64,000 nucleotides of DNA from Halomarina litorea. GTDB lineage: Archaea; Halobacteriota; Halobacteria; Halobacteriales; Haloarculaceae. Below, one piece after another: positions 53,409 through 61,270 of the stretch. The notes under the pieces are model-generated. The model worked only from the letters and a program-made list of their open reading frames with translations, was not told the origin of the DNA and ran no database searches. The DNA is taken from NCBI RefSeq assembly GCF_024227715.1, contig NZ_CP100448.1:2129655-2193654 (forward strand). Direction: 5' to 3'. Position 1 is the first letter of the stretch. Every line of letters starts with the position of its first letter. Position numbers and translations under genes: made by a program.

Positions 53409-53638
53409 TGTCGTACTTCGACGGTGACGACGCCGTTTTTGATAAACGCTTCCGCGTCACCCTCGGGAACCTCGAACTCGTACTGCTGGTCGCCGACCAC
53501 GAGCATGACCGTCCCGTCGACGACGTCCACGTGCGCGTCGCTCGCCGACCCGAGGTCGATGGCGAACACCACCGTGTCGTCGTAGTCGTACCGGGAGATC
53601 GGCCCATCGCTCTCGACGAACCGCTGCTGACTGCTCAT
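53405..53638 (-). CDS. DUF7127 family protein, Hsp20/CS-like beta partner of Cdc48
   Basis: A 77-residue protein made almost only of beta-strands ([45 protein letters not shown]), which looks like the alpha-crystallin/CS fold core. It resembles the haloarchaeal DUF7127 family. It overlaps cdc48 by 4 bp and is read first, so the two are made in a fixed ratio. This suggests it is a cofactor or adaptor of Cdc48; that link is inferred from coupling. Confidence 0.72.
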   Translation of the reverse strand: MSSQQRFVESDGPISRYDYDDTVVFAIDLGSASDAHVDVVDGTVMLVVGDQQYEFEVPEGDAEAFIKNGVVTVEVRQ

Positions 53639-53640
53639 AT

Positions 53641-53657
53641 ACTAACCCCATGTTAGT
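53641..53657. promoter_or_regulatory. Inverted repeat ACTAAC-CCCAT-GTTAGT at the cdc48 operon start
   Basis: A perfect 6-bp inverted repeat with a 5-bp centre lies between a minus-strand TATA-like TTTATATTC (about 53665-53673) and the ATG at 53638, just before and around the expected transcription start. It is in a good position to block RNA polymerase or TFB, so it may be a repressor operator of the DUF7127-cdc48 operon. Confidence 0.45.
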
Positions 53658-53809
53658 CCGCTTAGAATATAAACCTTCGCCACGCAAACCGCACGACTGC
53701 GGTGGGCCGGCCGAATTTCGGTCGAAATGCAGTTCCGGCGTGCGGTTCCCTCCCGCGACGGGGTGCGACCCGTCCGCGCGTTTAAGTCGGTCGTGGCCGC
53801 AGACCGGGC

Positions 53810-54580
53810 ATGGAGACGGTGTCACACCACGGGCGGACGACGGCGTACCGGCGGACCGACTTCGGCGACGGCGACCCGGTGGTGTACGTCCACGGTAGCG
53901 GCGGGATCCACGAGATATGGGTCCACCAGTACGGGAATCGGGGGGACCGGCCCGCTGTCGCCCTCGACCTGAGCGGCCACGGCGAGAGCGACGACGTCGA
54001 CACCCCCGCCGGGCCGGAGACCCTCGACGCGTACGCCGAGGACGTCGTCGCCGTCGCCCGCGAGACGGGCGCGACGGCTCTCGTCGGTAACTCGCTCGGG
54101 GGAGCGGTGATTCAGCACGTCGCCCTCGAACGCGACTTCGACGCCGAGGCCCTCGTCCTCTGTGGCACGGGCGCGAAACTCGGCGTCCACGACGAGTTGA
54201 AACGCCGACTCGCGGACGACTTCGACGCCGCCATCGAGATGGTCCACGGCGACGACATGCTCTTTCACGACGCCGGCCCGCAGGCCGTCGCGGACTCGAA
54301 GGAGACGATGCGCGCTGTCGGGCGCGAGGTGACCGAGCGGGACTTCCTGACCTGTGACGCCTTCGACGTGCGCGACCGAGTGGGCGACATCGACACCCCC
54401 TCGCTCGCCATCACGGGCGAACACGACCGGCTGACGCCCGTGAAGTACCACGAGTACCTCGCCGAGCACCTCCCGGACTGCGAACTCGCCGTCGTCGAGG
54501 GCGCCGCACACCTCTCGATGCTCGAACGGGGCGAGTCGTGGAACGAGGCCGTCGACGGATTCCTCGCCGGGCTGGAGTGA
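53810..54580 (+). CDS. Alpha/beta hydrolase
   Basis: A 256-residue alpha/beta-hydrolase: VVYVHGSGGIHEIW (oxyanion), GNSLGGAVIQH (nucleophile Ser, about 93), ITGEHDRLTPVKYH (acid) and GAAHLSMLERG (catalytic His, about 237). The N-terminus METVSHHGRTTAYRRTDFG is normal. Substrate not determined; the layout is like esterases/lactonases. It is divergent from the cdc48 operon and convergent with the TauE gene. Confidence 0.87.
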   Translation: METVSHHGRTTAYRRTDFGDGDPVVYVHGSGGIHEIWVHQYGNRGDRPAVALDLSGHGESDDVDTPAGPETLDAYAEDVVAVARETGATALVGNSLGGAVIQHVALERDFDAEALVLCGTGAKLGVHDELKRRLADDFDAAIEMVHGDDMLFHDAGPQAVADSKETMRAVGREVTERDFLTCDAFDVRDRVGDIDTPSLAITGEHDRLTPVKYHEYLAEHLPDCELAVVEGAAHLSMLERGESWNEAVDGFLAGLE

Positions 54581-54590
54581 GGGTCAGCCC

Positions 54591-55358
54591 TCAGCGAAGG
54601 GCGAGGTACGGCCCCAGCGCGACCAGCAGTGCCGCCAGCGCACGCTTCAGTCGAATCGCGTCGACCGAGTGGGCCACCCGCCAGCCCACGACCACCCCGA
54701 CGAGTTCGGGGACGCCGACGAGCACCGCGAGTTCCGGCGAGACGGCCCCCCGGACCAGATAGCCCGCCGTGGCGAACGCCGCGATGAACACCGACTGCAC
54801 CTGCGCGATGGCCACCGACTGGAGCATCGGCGCCCCGACGGCGACGAGGAGGGGGACGGCGAGGACGGGGCCGCCGACGCCGAGCAGACCGCTCAGGACG
54901 CCGACGCCGAACCCGAGCGTGCCGACGACTACCATCCCGGGCGTCGAACCGTCGGTCCCGCCCCCCGGCGAGACCCGCGAGCGCCACCAGACGAGGACCC
55001 CCGAGAGCGCCACGACGATGCCGAGGAGGACGCCGTAGCCCTCCGTCGAGACGAATCCATTGAGCCAGACGCCGACGAGGGCACCGACGATACCCGCGAC
55101 GCTCAGGGCGACGGCCGCCCGCCGGCCCCACGGGTCGGCGAGTTCTCCCGAGCGTGCGTACGCGAGGGCACCGAGGACGCCCGTGGCGACGAACGTGGCG
55201 CTGGCCGTCCCGGCGACCGTCGCCGGGTCGGCACTCGTCAGCGCGTAGAGCGCGATGGTGACGAAGACGCCGCCCGGTCCGACGGCCGTGATGCCGACTC
55301 CCCCGAGGAGGGCGACGACGACCAGTACGACCGCGACGGGGGCGGGCGGCAGCGTCAT
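54591..55358 (-). CDS. TauE/SafE family sulfite/anion exporter-like permease
   Basis: A 255-residue permease with eight hydrophobic helices. GGVGITAVGPGGVFVTIALYALT near the N-terminus and GFGVGVLSGLLGVGGPVLAVPLLVAVG in the middle are the paired signature motifs of the TauE/SafE family, which exports sulfite, sulfoacetate or other organosulfur anions. Its ATG follows the Nramp-like gene stop with no spacer, so the two are translated from one message. The substrate is not certain. Confidence 0.85.
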   Translation of the reverse strand: MTLPPAPVAVVLVVVALLGGVGITAVGPGGVFVTIALYALTSADPATVAGTASATFVATGVLGALAYARSGELADPWGRRAAVALSVAGIVGALVGVWLNGFVSTEGYGVLLGIVVALSGVLVWWRSRVSPGGGTDGSTPGMVVVGTLGFGVGVLSGLLGVGGPVLAVPLLVAVGAPMLQSVAIAQVQSVFIAAFATAGYLVRGAVSPELAVLVGVPELVGVVVGWRVAHSVDAIRLKRALAALLVALGPYLALR

Positions 55359-56639
55359 CTAGAACCCGCCGCCGAGGATGGCGCTGAAGACGCCCTCGGC
55401 CGAGGAGACGGCGAGGTACACCGACAGCACGACCAGCAGGACGTTCGCCGCGTTCAGCCACCTGCCGTTCCGGTGTTCGCCCATCGTATCGCGGTCGTTG
55501 ACCGCCCAGAACAACAGTGCGGCGGTGATGGGCAGGCCGACGACGCCGTTGTACGCCGGGAAGAGGATGATCATGTCCACCACGCTCAGGCCGAAGACGG
55601 CGTGGACCACCGGCGAGAGACTGCCGATGGCCACGAGCGCGACGTAGACGAGTTTGAAGCGCTTGTCGTCGGCGGAGACGTCCATCCCCATCGCCTGCGG
55701 AATCATGTACGCGGGCGTCCACATGATGGGGACGATGCTGTTGAACGCGGCGGCGAGTGCGCCGACGAGGAACAGCACGAGCGCCCACTCGCCGAGTATC
55801 TCCGCGAGCACCAGTCCGGGCGTGATGAACGTGTCCAGTTGCGTGACGCCCGCGGGTCGCAGGACGGCCGCGGTCGCCACGATGATGGCGATGGTCGTGA
55901 TGCCGCCGACGATGTAGCCCACCGTCAGGTCACGGCGCATCGTGGGAATCGCCGACGCGTCCACCCAGCCCTTCTGGCGGACGAGGATGGACTCGAGGAA
56001 GAAGTTGGGCCACAGCGCGGTGGTCCCGAGGATGGCCGCCGCGAGCGTCAGCGCGCCCGGTCCCGGAATCGACGGGACCGCCCCGGCGACGATGCCGCCG
56101 ATGTCGGGCGCGGAGATGCCGGCGACGAGGACGTACGCGACTAGCAGACCGATCATCATGCCGGTCATCAGCTTCTCGATCCAGTCGTAGCCGACGATGC
56201 CGACAACGATGGCGGCCGCGCCGGTGACGAGTGCGAGCGGTTGCCAGCCGACGGCCCCGCCGATGAGCACCTCGATGCCCTTGCCGACCGCCGCGGTCAG
56301 TTCCAGACACCACGCGACACACCCCACCGAGAGCAACACGGCGATACCCGTCGCCGGGCCGCGTCCCAGTTTCCGTCTGACGAACACCATCAGCGGTTCG
56401 CCGAAGATGCCGAGGCGGGCGCTCATGTCCTGGGCCATGAAGCCGAGCAGGACCGCCCCGCCGACCGCCCAGATGAGCGCGTAGCCGAACTGCACGCCCG
56501 CGGAACTCGCGATGAACACGGACCCCGAGCCGAAGTAGCTCGCGACCATGACGAACCCGAGTCCGTACTTCTCGAAGAACTCCGAGACCGATGCGACACC
56601 GAATCCCCGTGAGGAGGACGTGACGTTGTCTCCTACCAT
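55359..56639 (-). CDS. Nramp-like divalent metal transporter
   Basis: A 426-residue membrane protein with 11 helices in the SLC11/LeuT-like arrangement. Helix 1 has FVMVASYFGSGSVFIASSAGVQFGYA, where the classic DPGN should be. Helix 6 reads AAILGTTALWPNFFLESI, where the family usually has MPH or similar. So the metal site is different from MntH. The same divergence is seen in the other paralog at 14080. The gene abuts TauE/SafE on the same strand, suggesting a shared role. Start ATG 56639. Confidence 0.82.
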   Translation of the reverse strand: MVGDNVTSSSRGFGVASVSEFFEKYGLGFVMVASYFGSGSVFIASSAGVQFGYALIWAVGGAVLLGFMAQDMSARLGIFGEPLMVFVRRKLGRGPATGIAVLLSVGCVAWCLELTAAVGKGIEVLIGGAVGWQPLALVTGAAAIVVGIVGYDWIEKLMTGMMIGLLVAYVLVAGISAPDIGGIVAGAVPSIPGPGALTLAAAILGTTALWPNFFLESILVRQKGWVDASAIPTMRRDLTVGYIVGGITTIAIIVATAAVLRPAGVTQLDTFITPGLVLAEILGEWALVLFLVGALAAAFNSIVPIMWTPAYMIPQAMGMDVSADDKRFKLVYVALVAIGSLSPVVHAVFGLSVVDMIILFPAYNGVVGLPITAALLFWAVNDRDTMGEHRNGRWLNAANVLLVVLSVYLAVSSAEGVFSAILGGGF

Positions 56640-56792
56640 ATGATAGATGAATCTCCGTAGTCGTGACGTCGCTCGCGTCGGCAGTCGTCTGCCGGTCGGG
56701 TCGGTTGGCGGGACCCGCCGCCGACCACAGTCACGTCGTTACCCACTCGTGGCTCCCGGATACGAGCCTAGCTTGCGAACTCTCCACCCCCC

Positions 56793-57683
56793 CTATCGGT
56801 CGATGACGAGGTCCTCGTCGCGTCGCGCGGCCCACACGTCGATGTAGTGCGCCCAGTACCCGGACAGCGGTTCGTAGCGGTCCGCCAGTCGGTCGAGTGC
56901 CTCGGCCGTCGGGTCGTCCCCGTGCCCGTAGAGGTCCCCGACGGTCGACCGGAGTTCGTACTCGTCGGCCGGGGGGCGTTCCATCCGACCGAACCCGCGG
57001 AGGGCGACGAACTCGGCCATCCGCGCGTCGAACCCCCAGAGGTCCTCCAGTCGGGAGACGAGTCGCGACGTCGGGAGCGTCGAGAGGGGTTCCTCGGCGA
57101 ACGCCTCGGTGGCCGCGAGCACCGTCCGCGCCTTCGTCCCGTCCAGAAGCGATCCGACCGCCTCGCTGCGCGCGCGAACCATCTCCGGGGCGGGGAACAG
57201 CGCCAGCCTGTCCCCCCCGTCCCGGTCGACCATCCGCCCGCAGGCCGCGACGAGGTCGCGTTTCTGGGCCCGAGCTACCGTCGTCGGGGTCCGCTTCGAG
57301 AGCGCCGCCCACACCGCCGCCGCGTAGGGCGAGGGGAACCGGACCTGGTGGTACCCCCACAGTTCCTCGACGACCGGGCCGAACACGGCGTCCTCGTCTG
57401 CCGCGGCGTACAGCGGACCGAGGTCGTCGGCCAGCGAGAGGAACGCCCCGACGGCGTCCGCGACGATGCGCTCGTCGCCCGATGACTCCAGCCACTCTAC
57501 CTCCCCGACGAGTCGGTTTCCGACCCCCTCCCGGACCGTGACGACGTACGGGTAGCCGTCGGCGTACCCGCCGGTGACGAGTCGGTCGTCCCGGCACCGG
57601 ACGTCGTCCGCACAACACGGCGACCGCGCGAGGACGGCCAGCGACTGCCGGAGGTCGAACGGTTCTGTCGCCCGCAGTTCCAT
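56793..57683 (-). CDS. DNA-3-methyladenine glycosylase 2 family protein (AlkA-like)
   Basis: A 296-residue protein with the layout of AlkA/Ogg-type DNA glycosylases: an N-terminal beta domain (MELRATEPFDLRQSL...VTVREGVGNRLVGEVEWLES) and a helical domain with a helix-hairpin-helix-like region around ALRGFGRMERPPADEYELRSTVGDL. Within it, Asp/Glu of PADEYEL is in the position of the catalytic Asp. It would excise alkylated bases. Start MELRA at 57683; MGDS four residues upstream is an alternative. Confidence 0.8.
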   Translation of the reverse strand: MELRATEPFDLRQSLAVLARSPCCADDVRCRDDRLVTGGYADGYPYVVTVREGVGNRLVGEVEWLESSGDERIVADAVGAFLSLADDLGPLYAAADEDAVFGPVVEELWGYHQVRFPSPYAAAVWAALSKRTPTTVARAQKRDLVAACGRMVDRDGGDRLALFPAPEMVRARSEAVGSLLDGTKARTVLAATEAFAEEPLSTLPTSRLVSRLEDLWGFDARMAEFVALRGFGRMERPPADEYELRSTVGDLYGHGDDPTAEALDRLADRYEPLSGYWAHYIDVWAARRDEDLVIDR

Positions 57684-57788
57684 ACTGTCACCCACACCGG
57701 GTCACAACTTAGGTCCTCGCCTCGGGGTTGGGGAGTCAGAAAATCGGGGAACCTGTGGGAGTCCCCACCCGCCGCCTTCAGTGAACCG

Positions 57789-57809
57789 CCTCGGGGTCAA
57801 GCCCCGAGG
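57789..57809. other. Perfect hairpin CCTCGGGG-TCAAG-CCCCGAGG downstream of panB
   Basis: An 8-bp perfect stem with a 5-nt loop lies 17 bp after the panB stop. A weaker hairpin GTGGG-GACT-CCCAC is adjacent at about 57755-57770. Hairpins of this kind flank haloarchaeal IS200/IS605-type elements, but no transposase is here. It could be a terminator or an insertion relic. Confidence 0.45.
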
Positions 57810-57825
57810 CACTCGCCTTGTCACT

Positions 57826-58638
57826 TCAGTAGAGGCCCTCCAGGTCCGCCTCGACGTGGCTGTGTTCGTCGGCGGGGAACGCCCCCGACTCGACGGCCTC
57901 GAGGTACGACTCGACCGCCCGCGTCATCTCCGCCCGGGCGTCCCCGAACTGTCGGGCGAACGGCGGCGTCCACGTCGAGAGACCCACGACGTCGTGGAAG
58001 ACCAGTACCTGCCCGTCGCAGTCCGGGCCGGCCCCGATGCCGATGGTCGGGACGTCGAGTTCCTCGGTGAGCGCCGCCGCGAGGTTCGCGGGGACGTGTT
58101 CGAGGACGAGGGCGAACGCACCCGCCGCCTCGTGTGCGCCCGCGAGGTCGACAATCTCATCGGCGGCCGCCTCGGTGGTTCCCTGCCGGGTGTACCCGCC
58201 GAGTTGGTTCACCCGCTGTGGGGTGAGACCGAGATGGGCCATCACGGGGATGCCCAACTGGACCAGTCGCTCGGTCAGGGCGACGGTGTGCGGTCCCGAT
58301 TCGAGTTTCACCGCGTCCGCGCCCGCCTCCTTCAGCATCCGCCCGCAGTTCCTGACGGACTCCGCCTCGTCGACGCCCACCGAGAGGAAGGGCATGTCGG
58401 CGACGACGAGTGCCTCGTCGACGCCCCGCGCCACGCTGGCGGTGTGACTCGCCATCTCGTCGACGGTGACGGGGAGCGTCGTCTCGTGGCCGAGGACGGC
58501 GTTCCCGAGGCTGTCGCCGACCAGAATCACGTCGACGCCTGCCTCGTCCACGAGGGCGGCGGTGGGCGCGTCGTAGGCGGTCAGCATCGTGATGGGGGCA
58601 GACCCCGCCTTCGCACGGAGGTCCGTGACAGAGGGCAT
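57826..58638 (-). CDS. panB: 3-methyl-2-oxobutanoate hydroxymethyltransferase
   Basis: A 270-residue TIM-barrel enzyme that adds a hydroxymethyl group from 5,10-methylene-tetrahydropterin to ketoisovalerate, giving ketopantoate for CoA synthesis. The family blocks are clear: ITMLTAYDAPTAAL, VILVGDSLGNAVLGHETTLPVT, GADAVKLESG, PVMAHLGLTPQ, VLEHVPANLA and PTIGIGAGPDCDGQVLVFHDVVGL. Catalytic Glu is in LEHVPA. MPSVTD at 58638 is the natural start. Divergent from a small membrane gene at 58725. Confidence 0.95.
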   Translation of the reverse strand: MPSVTDLRAKAGSAPITMLTAYDAPTAALVDEAGVDVILVGDSLGNAVLGHETTLPVTVDEMASHTASVARGVDEALVVADMPFLSVGVDEAESVRNCGRMLKEAGADAVKLESGPHTVALTERLVQLGIPVMAHLGLTPQRVNQLGGYTRQGTTEAAADEIVDLAGAHEAAGAFALVLEHVPANLAAALTEELDVPTIGIGAGPDCDGQVLVFHDVVGLSTWTPPFARQFGDARAEMTRAVESYLEAVESGAFPADEHSHVEADLEGLY

Positions 58639-58724
58639 AGTGACCGTCCAGCACACGTGGAGTAAACGCCACCGGTCCGCGCCCGTAACGAACGGTTCTT
58701 GCCCCCACCCGCCGAACCCCGGGT

Positions 58725-58979
58725 GTGCCGGACGTACAACGGACGGACCCCGACGGCGTGGACTTCGGGTGGGTGATGCAGACGACGTTCGTCCTCACCA
58801 TCGTCGTCGGCGCGCCCGTCGTCGCCACCCTCTCGCTGTTCGGCCCGCCGCTCCCGACGTGGCCGGCCCGCGCCGAGTTCGCCGTCCGCGTCGGTGCAGT
58901 CGTCTGGATTCTCGTCGCCCTCGGCGTCTTCCTCTACGCGCGCTCCCGACAGGACCGCCCCTCGACGGACCCCGAGTGA
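58725..58979 (+). CDS. Small membrane protein, likely DUF5822
   Basis: An 84-residue protein starting with GTG 58725 (VPDVQRTDPDGVDFGWVMQT), with two hydrophobic helices at about 17-40 and 50-70. The DPDGVDFGWVMQTTFVLTIVVGAPVV pattern resembles the haloarchaeal DUF5822 family of unknown function. Divergent from panB. Confidence 0.66.
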   Translation: MPDVQRTDPDGVDFGWVMQTTFVLTIVVGAPVVATLSLFGPPLPTWPARAEFAVRVGAVVWILVALGVFLYARSRQDRPSTDPE

Positions 58980-59050
58980 GCGGGGACGCGGCCCGCACCG
59001 CCCGTGACCAGCGAGCGACGCTCCCTGCCCTAAAGCGAGTCGGTGTCGGT

Positions 59051-59569
59051 TCAGACGTACCGGAAGGCCGTTCCGGCCCGCTCGGCAGTCACCTCGTCGC
59101 GCTCGGAGTCGCCGACGAACAGCGTCCGCTCGGGGGCGACGCCGAGTTCCCGGACCGCCGCGAGCAGGGGTTCGGGGTCGGGTTTCTCCGTCCCAACCGA
59201 GTCCCGTCCGACGACGACGCTCACGGCCTCGGTCAGCCCGTGAGTCTCCAGCGCGATTCGACAGGCCGCCTCGCAGTTGAGCGAGCAGACGCCGACGGGC
59301 ATCCCGTGTGGGACGCCGTCCGCGTGCGCCAGTCGCTCGGAGTTGCGCGCGCCCTCCGTCTCGTGGGCCGCGATGGCCTCCTCGACGGCCGCGCGGTGGC
59401 CCGTCTCGTCGCTCCGTTCGAGCATCTCCCAGAGGTCGCGGGGGGCGTCTACCCCCCGGGCTTCGAGCACCTCGCTGACGTCGCGTGCCACGGCGTCCCA
59501 GTCGACGGCGAGGCGCACCAGCGTCCCGTCGAGGTCGTAGACGACGGCGTCGTAGTCGTCGATTCGCAT
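59051..59569 (-). CDS. HAD family hydrolase
   Basis: A 172-residue haloacid-dehalogenase-type phosphatase: motif I VVYDLDGTLV with nucleophile Asp, a helical cap, and motifs III/IV in GTEKPDPEPLLAAV (Lys) and LFVGDSERDEVTAERAG. It is of the small phosphoglycolate phosphatase-like (Gph/HAD-IA) subgroup. Substrate unknown. ATG 59569 was used; a GTG one codon upstream is possible. Confidence 0.88.
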   Translation of the reverse strand: MRIDDYDAVVYDLDGTLVRLAVDWDAVARDVSEVLEARGVDAPRDLWEMLERSDETGHRAAVEEAIAAHETEGARNSERLAHADGVPHGMPVGVCSLNCEAACRIALETHGLTEAVSVVVGRDSVGTEKPDPEPLLAAVRELGVAPERTLFVGDSERDEVTAERAGTAFRYV

Positions 59570-59608
59570 CACTCGCTCTACGGGCGAGCGAGTGAAAGCC
59601 TCCCGGGT

Positions 59609-60013
59609 CTACCGGATGATGCCCTCGACCAGTTCGACGAGTTCCGTGACGGGCGTCCCCGGCACGGCGGAGAGGAACAGCCCCTCCGTCTCCCGGACGA
59701 CGCGGATGGCGACGAGGTTCACCATGTAGGTGACGAACGCGCGCGTCCCGCCCGACTCGATGAACAGGTCCTCGAACAGTTCGCGTTCGGTGAAATCGAG
59801 GTAGACGTACGCGTGGATGCCCGCGAAGTGCTCCTGCATCGCCCCCTCGTCGGGGTAGAGCGCGCGGATTACGTCCGCGACGTACAGCGTGTTGAATCCG
59901 TCGCGGTCGTACTCGACGACGACGAGGAGGTCGTCACCCAACGTCTCCCGGAGGACCTCCATCGCTCGGTTCGCGTCGAAACTCACGAGGGACGGTTCGT
60001 TGACCACCGGCAT
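59609..60013 (-). CDS. Haloarchaeal protein of unknown function, likely DUF7522
   Basis: A 134-residue soluble alpha/beta protein: DDLLVVVEYDRDGFNTLYVADVIRALYPDEGA, HAYVYLDFTERELFEDLFI, RAFVTYMVNLVAIRVVRETEGLFLS. It has the same build as sensory or HalX-associated small haloarchaeal proteins, likely the DUF7522 family. No catalytic motif. Next gene downstream on the strand is the HAD hydrolase, 39 bp away. Confidence 0.66.
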   Translation of the reverse strand: MPVVNEPSLVSFDANRAMEVLRETLGDDLLVVVEYDRDGFNTLYVADVIRALYPDEGAMQEHFAGIHAYVYLDFTERELFEDLFIESGGTRAFVTYMVNLVAIRVVRETEGLFLSAVPGTPVTELVELVEGIIR

Positions 60014-60084
60014 ACGATAGCTACCGCAGGTACCGAGATAACAGTTCGTCGCAGAGGTTCGGCCCCGACCGACTGGTAGGAGAG

Positions 60085-61206
60085 TCAGTCGAGCAGTCCG
60101 CGCGCGATGACCGTCTTCTGAATCTGCGTCGTCCCCTCGTAGATGGTCGTTATCTTCGCGTCGCGGTAGAGGCGCTCCACGTCGAACTCGCTCGTGTAGC
60201 CGTACCCGCCGTGAAGCTGGATGGCCTCGTTGGTTACGTCCATCGCGCCCTCGCTGGCCACGCGCTTGGCCATGCTCGCGAAGTGCGCCGTGTCGGGGCT
60301 CCCCTCACCCTTCTTGCGGGCGGCCTCGCGCGTGAGCAGGCGACCCGACTGCGTCGTCGTCTCCATGTCAGCGAGTTTGTGGCGCACCGCCTGAATCTCG
60401 CCGATGGGCTGGCCGAACTGCTCGCGCTCCTTGACGTACTCGACGGTGCGGTCCAGTGCGTCCTGCGCGACGCCCACCGCCTGCGCCGCGATGCCGATGC
60501 GCCCGCCAGTGAGGATGGAGAGCGCCGCCGACAGCCCCCGCCCCTCCTCGGTGAGGCGGTTGCCCTCGGGGATGCGCACGCCGTCGAACGTGAGGCTCGT
60601 CGTGTCGCTGGCGCGCAGGCCCATCTTGTCCTCCTTCGGCCCGACGGTGAGGCCGTCGGCCTCGCCCGGGACGACGAACTGCGTTATGGCGTCCTCACCC
60701 GTCTTCGCGAAGACGATGTAGACACCCGCCCGCGAGCCGTTGGTGATCCACTGCTTGTCGCCGTCGATGACCCACTCGTCGCCGTCTCGCTCGGCGGTGG
60801 TGGTCATCTGCGCCGGGTTCGACCCCGCGCCGGGTTCCGAGAGGCAGAACGCGCCGACGGGCCGTCCCGAGACCATCTCCGGGAGCCACCGCTCTCTCTG
60901 CTCCTCGTCGCCGAACCCGGCGATGCAGGAGGTGGCGAGGCAGTGGACCGAGAGCGCCGTGGCGACGGCGAGGGTGCCGTACGCGACCTGTTCGTTGACG
61001 ACGGCGTAGGTGACCGGGTCGGCGTCGAACCCGCCGTACTCCTCGGGGACGGTCATCCCCGTCAGGTCGAGGTCGGCGAGGCCGTCCCACACCTCCTCGG
61101 GGAAACGGGCCTCCTCGTCGCACTCGCGGGCGATTGGCTGTAACTCCTCGACCGCGAAGTCGCGGACGGCCTTCCGGATGGCCTCCTGCTCGCCGGACAG
61201 TTGCAT
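60085..61206 (-). CDS. Acyl-CoA dehydrogenase
   Basis: A 373-residue flavoenzyme of the short-chain/butyryl-CoA dehydrogenase type. Family blocks: AFCLSEPGAGSNPAQMTTTAE, WVIDGDKQWITNGSRAGVYIV, DKMGLRASDTTSLTFDGVRIP, AQAVGVAQDALDRTVEYV, QLHGGYGYTSEFDVERLYRDAKITTIYEGTTQIQ. The catalytic Glu is in TIYEGTT. It is not adjacent to other fatty-acid genes, unlike the paralog at 41288. Length and blocks are standard. Confidence 0.95.
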   Translation of the reverse strand: MQLSGEQEAIRKAVRDFAVEELQPIARECDEEARFPEEVWDGLADLDLTGMTVPEEYGGFDADPVTYAVVNEQVAYGTLAVATALSVHCLATSCIAGFGDEEQRERWLPEMVSGRPVGAFCLSEPGAGSNPAQMTTTAERDGDEWVIDGDKQWITNGSRAGVYIVFAKTGEDAITQFVVPGEADGLTVGPKEDKMGLRASDTTSLTFDGVRIPEGNRLTEEGRGLSAALSILTGGRIGIAAQAVGVAQDALDRTVEYVKEREQFGQPIGEIQAVRHKLADMETTTQSGRLLTREAARKKGEGSPDTAHFASMAKRVASEGAMDVTNEAIQLHGGYGYTSEFDVERLYRDAKITTIYEGTTQIQKTVIARGLLD

Positions 61207-61270
61207 GAGAGAGGGTTACGGGCCGGGTGCAAAAATTGCGCGCTTGTCGCCCCGTCCGCACCCCCGGGGA

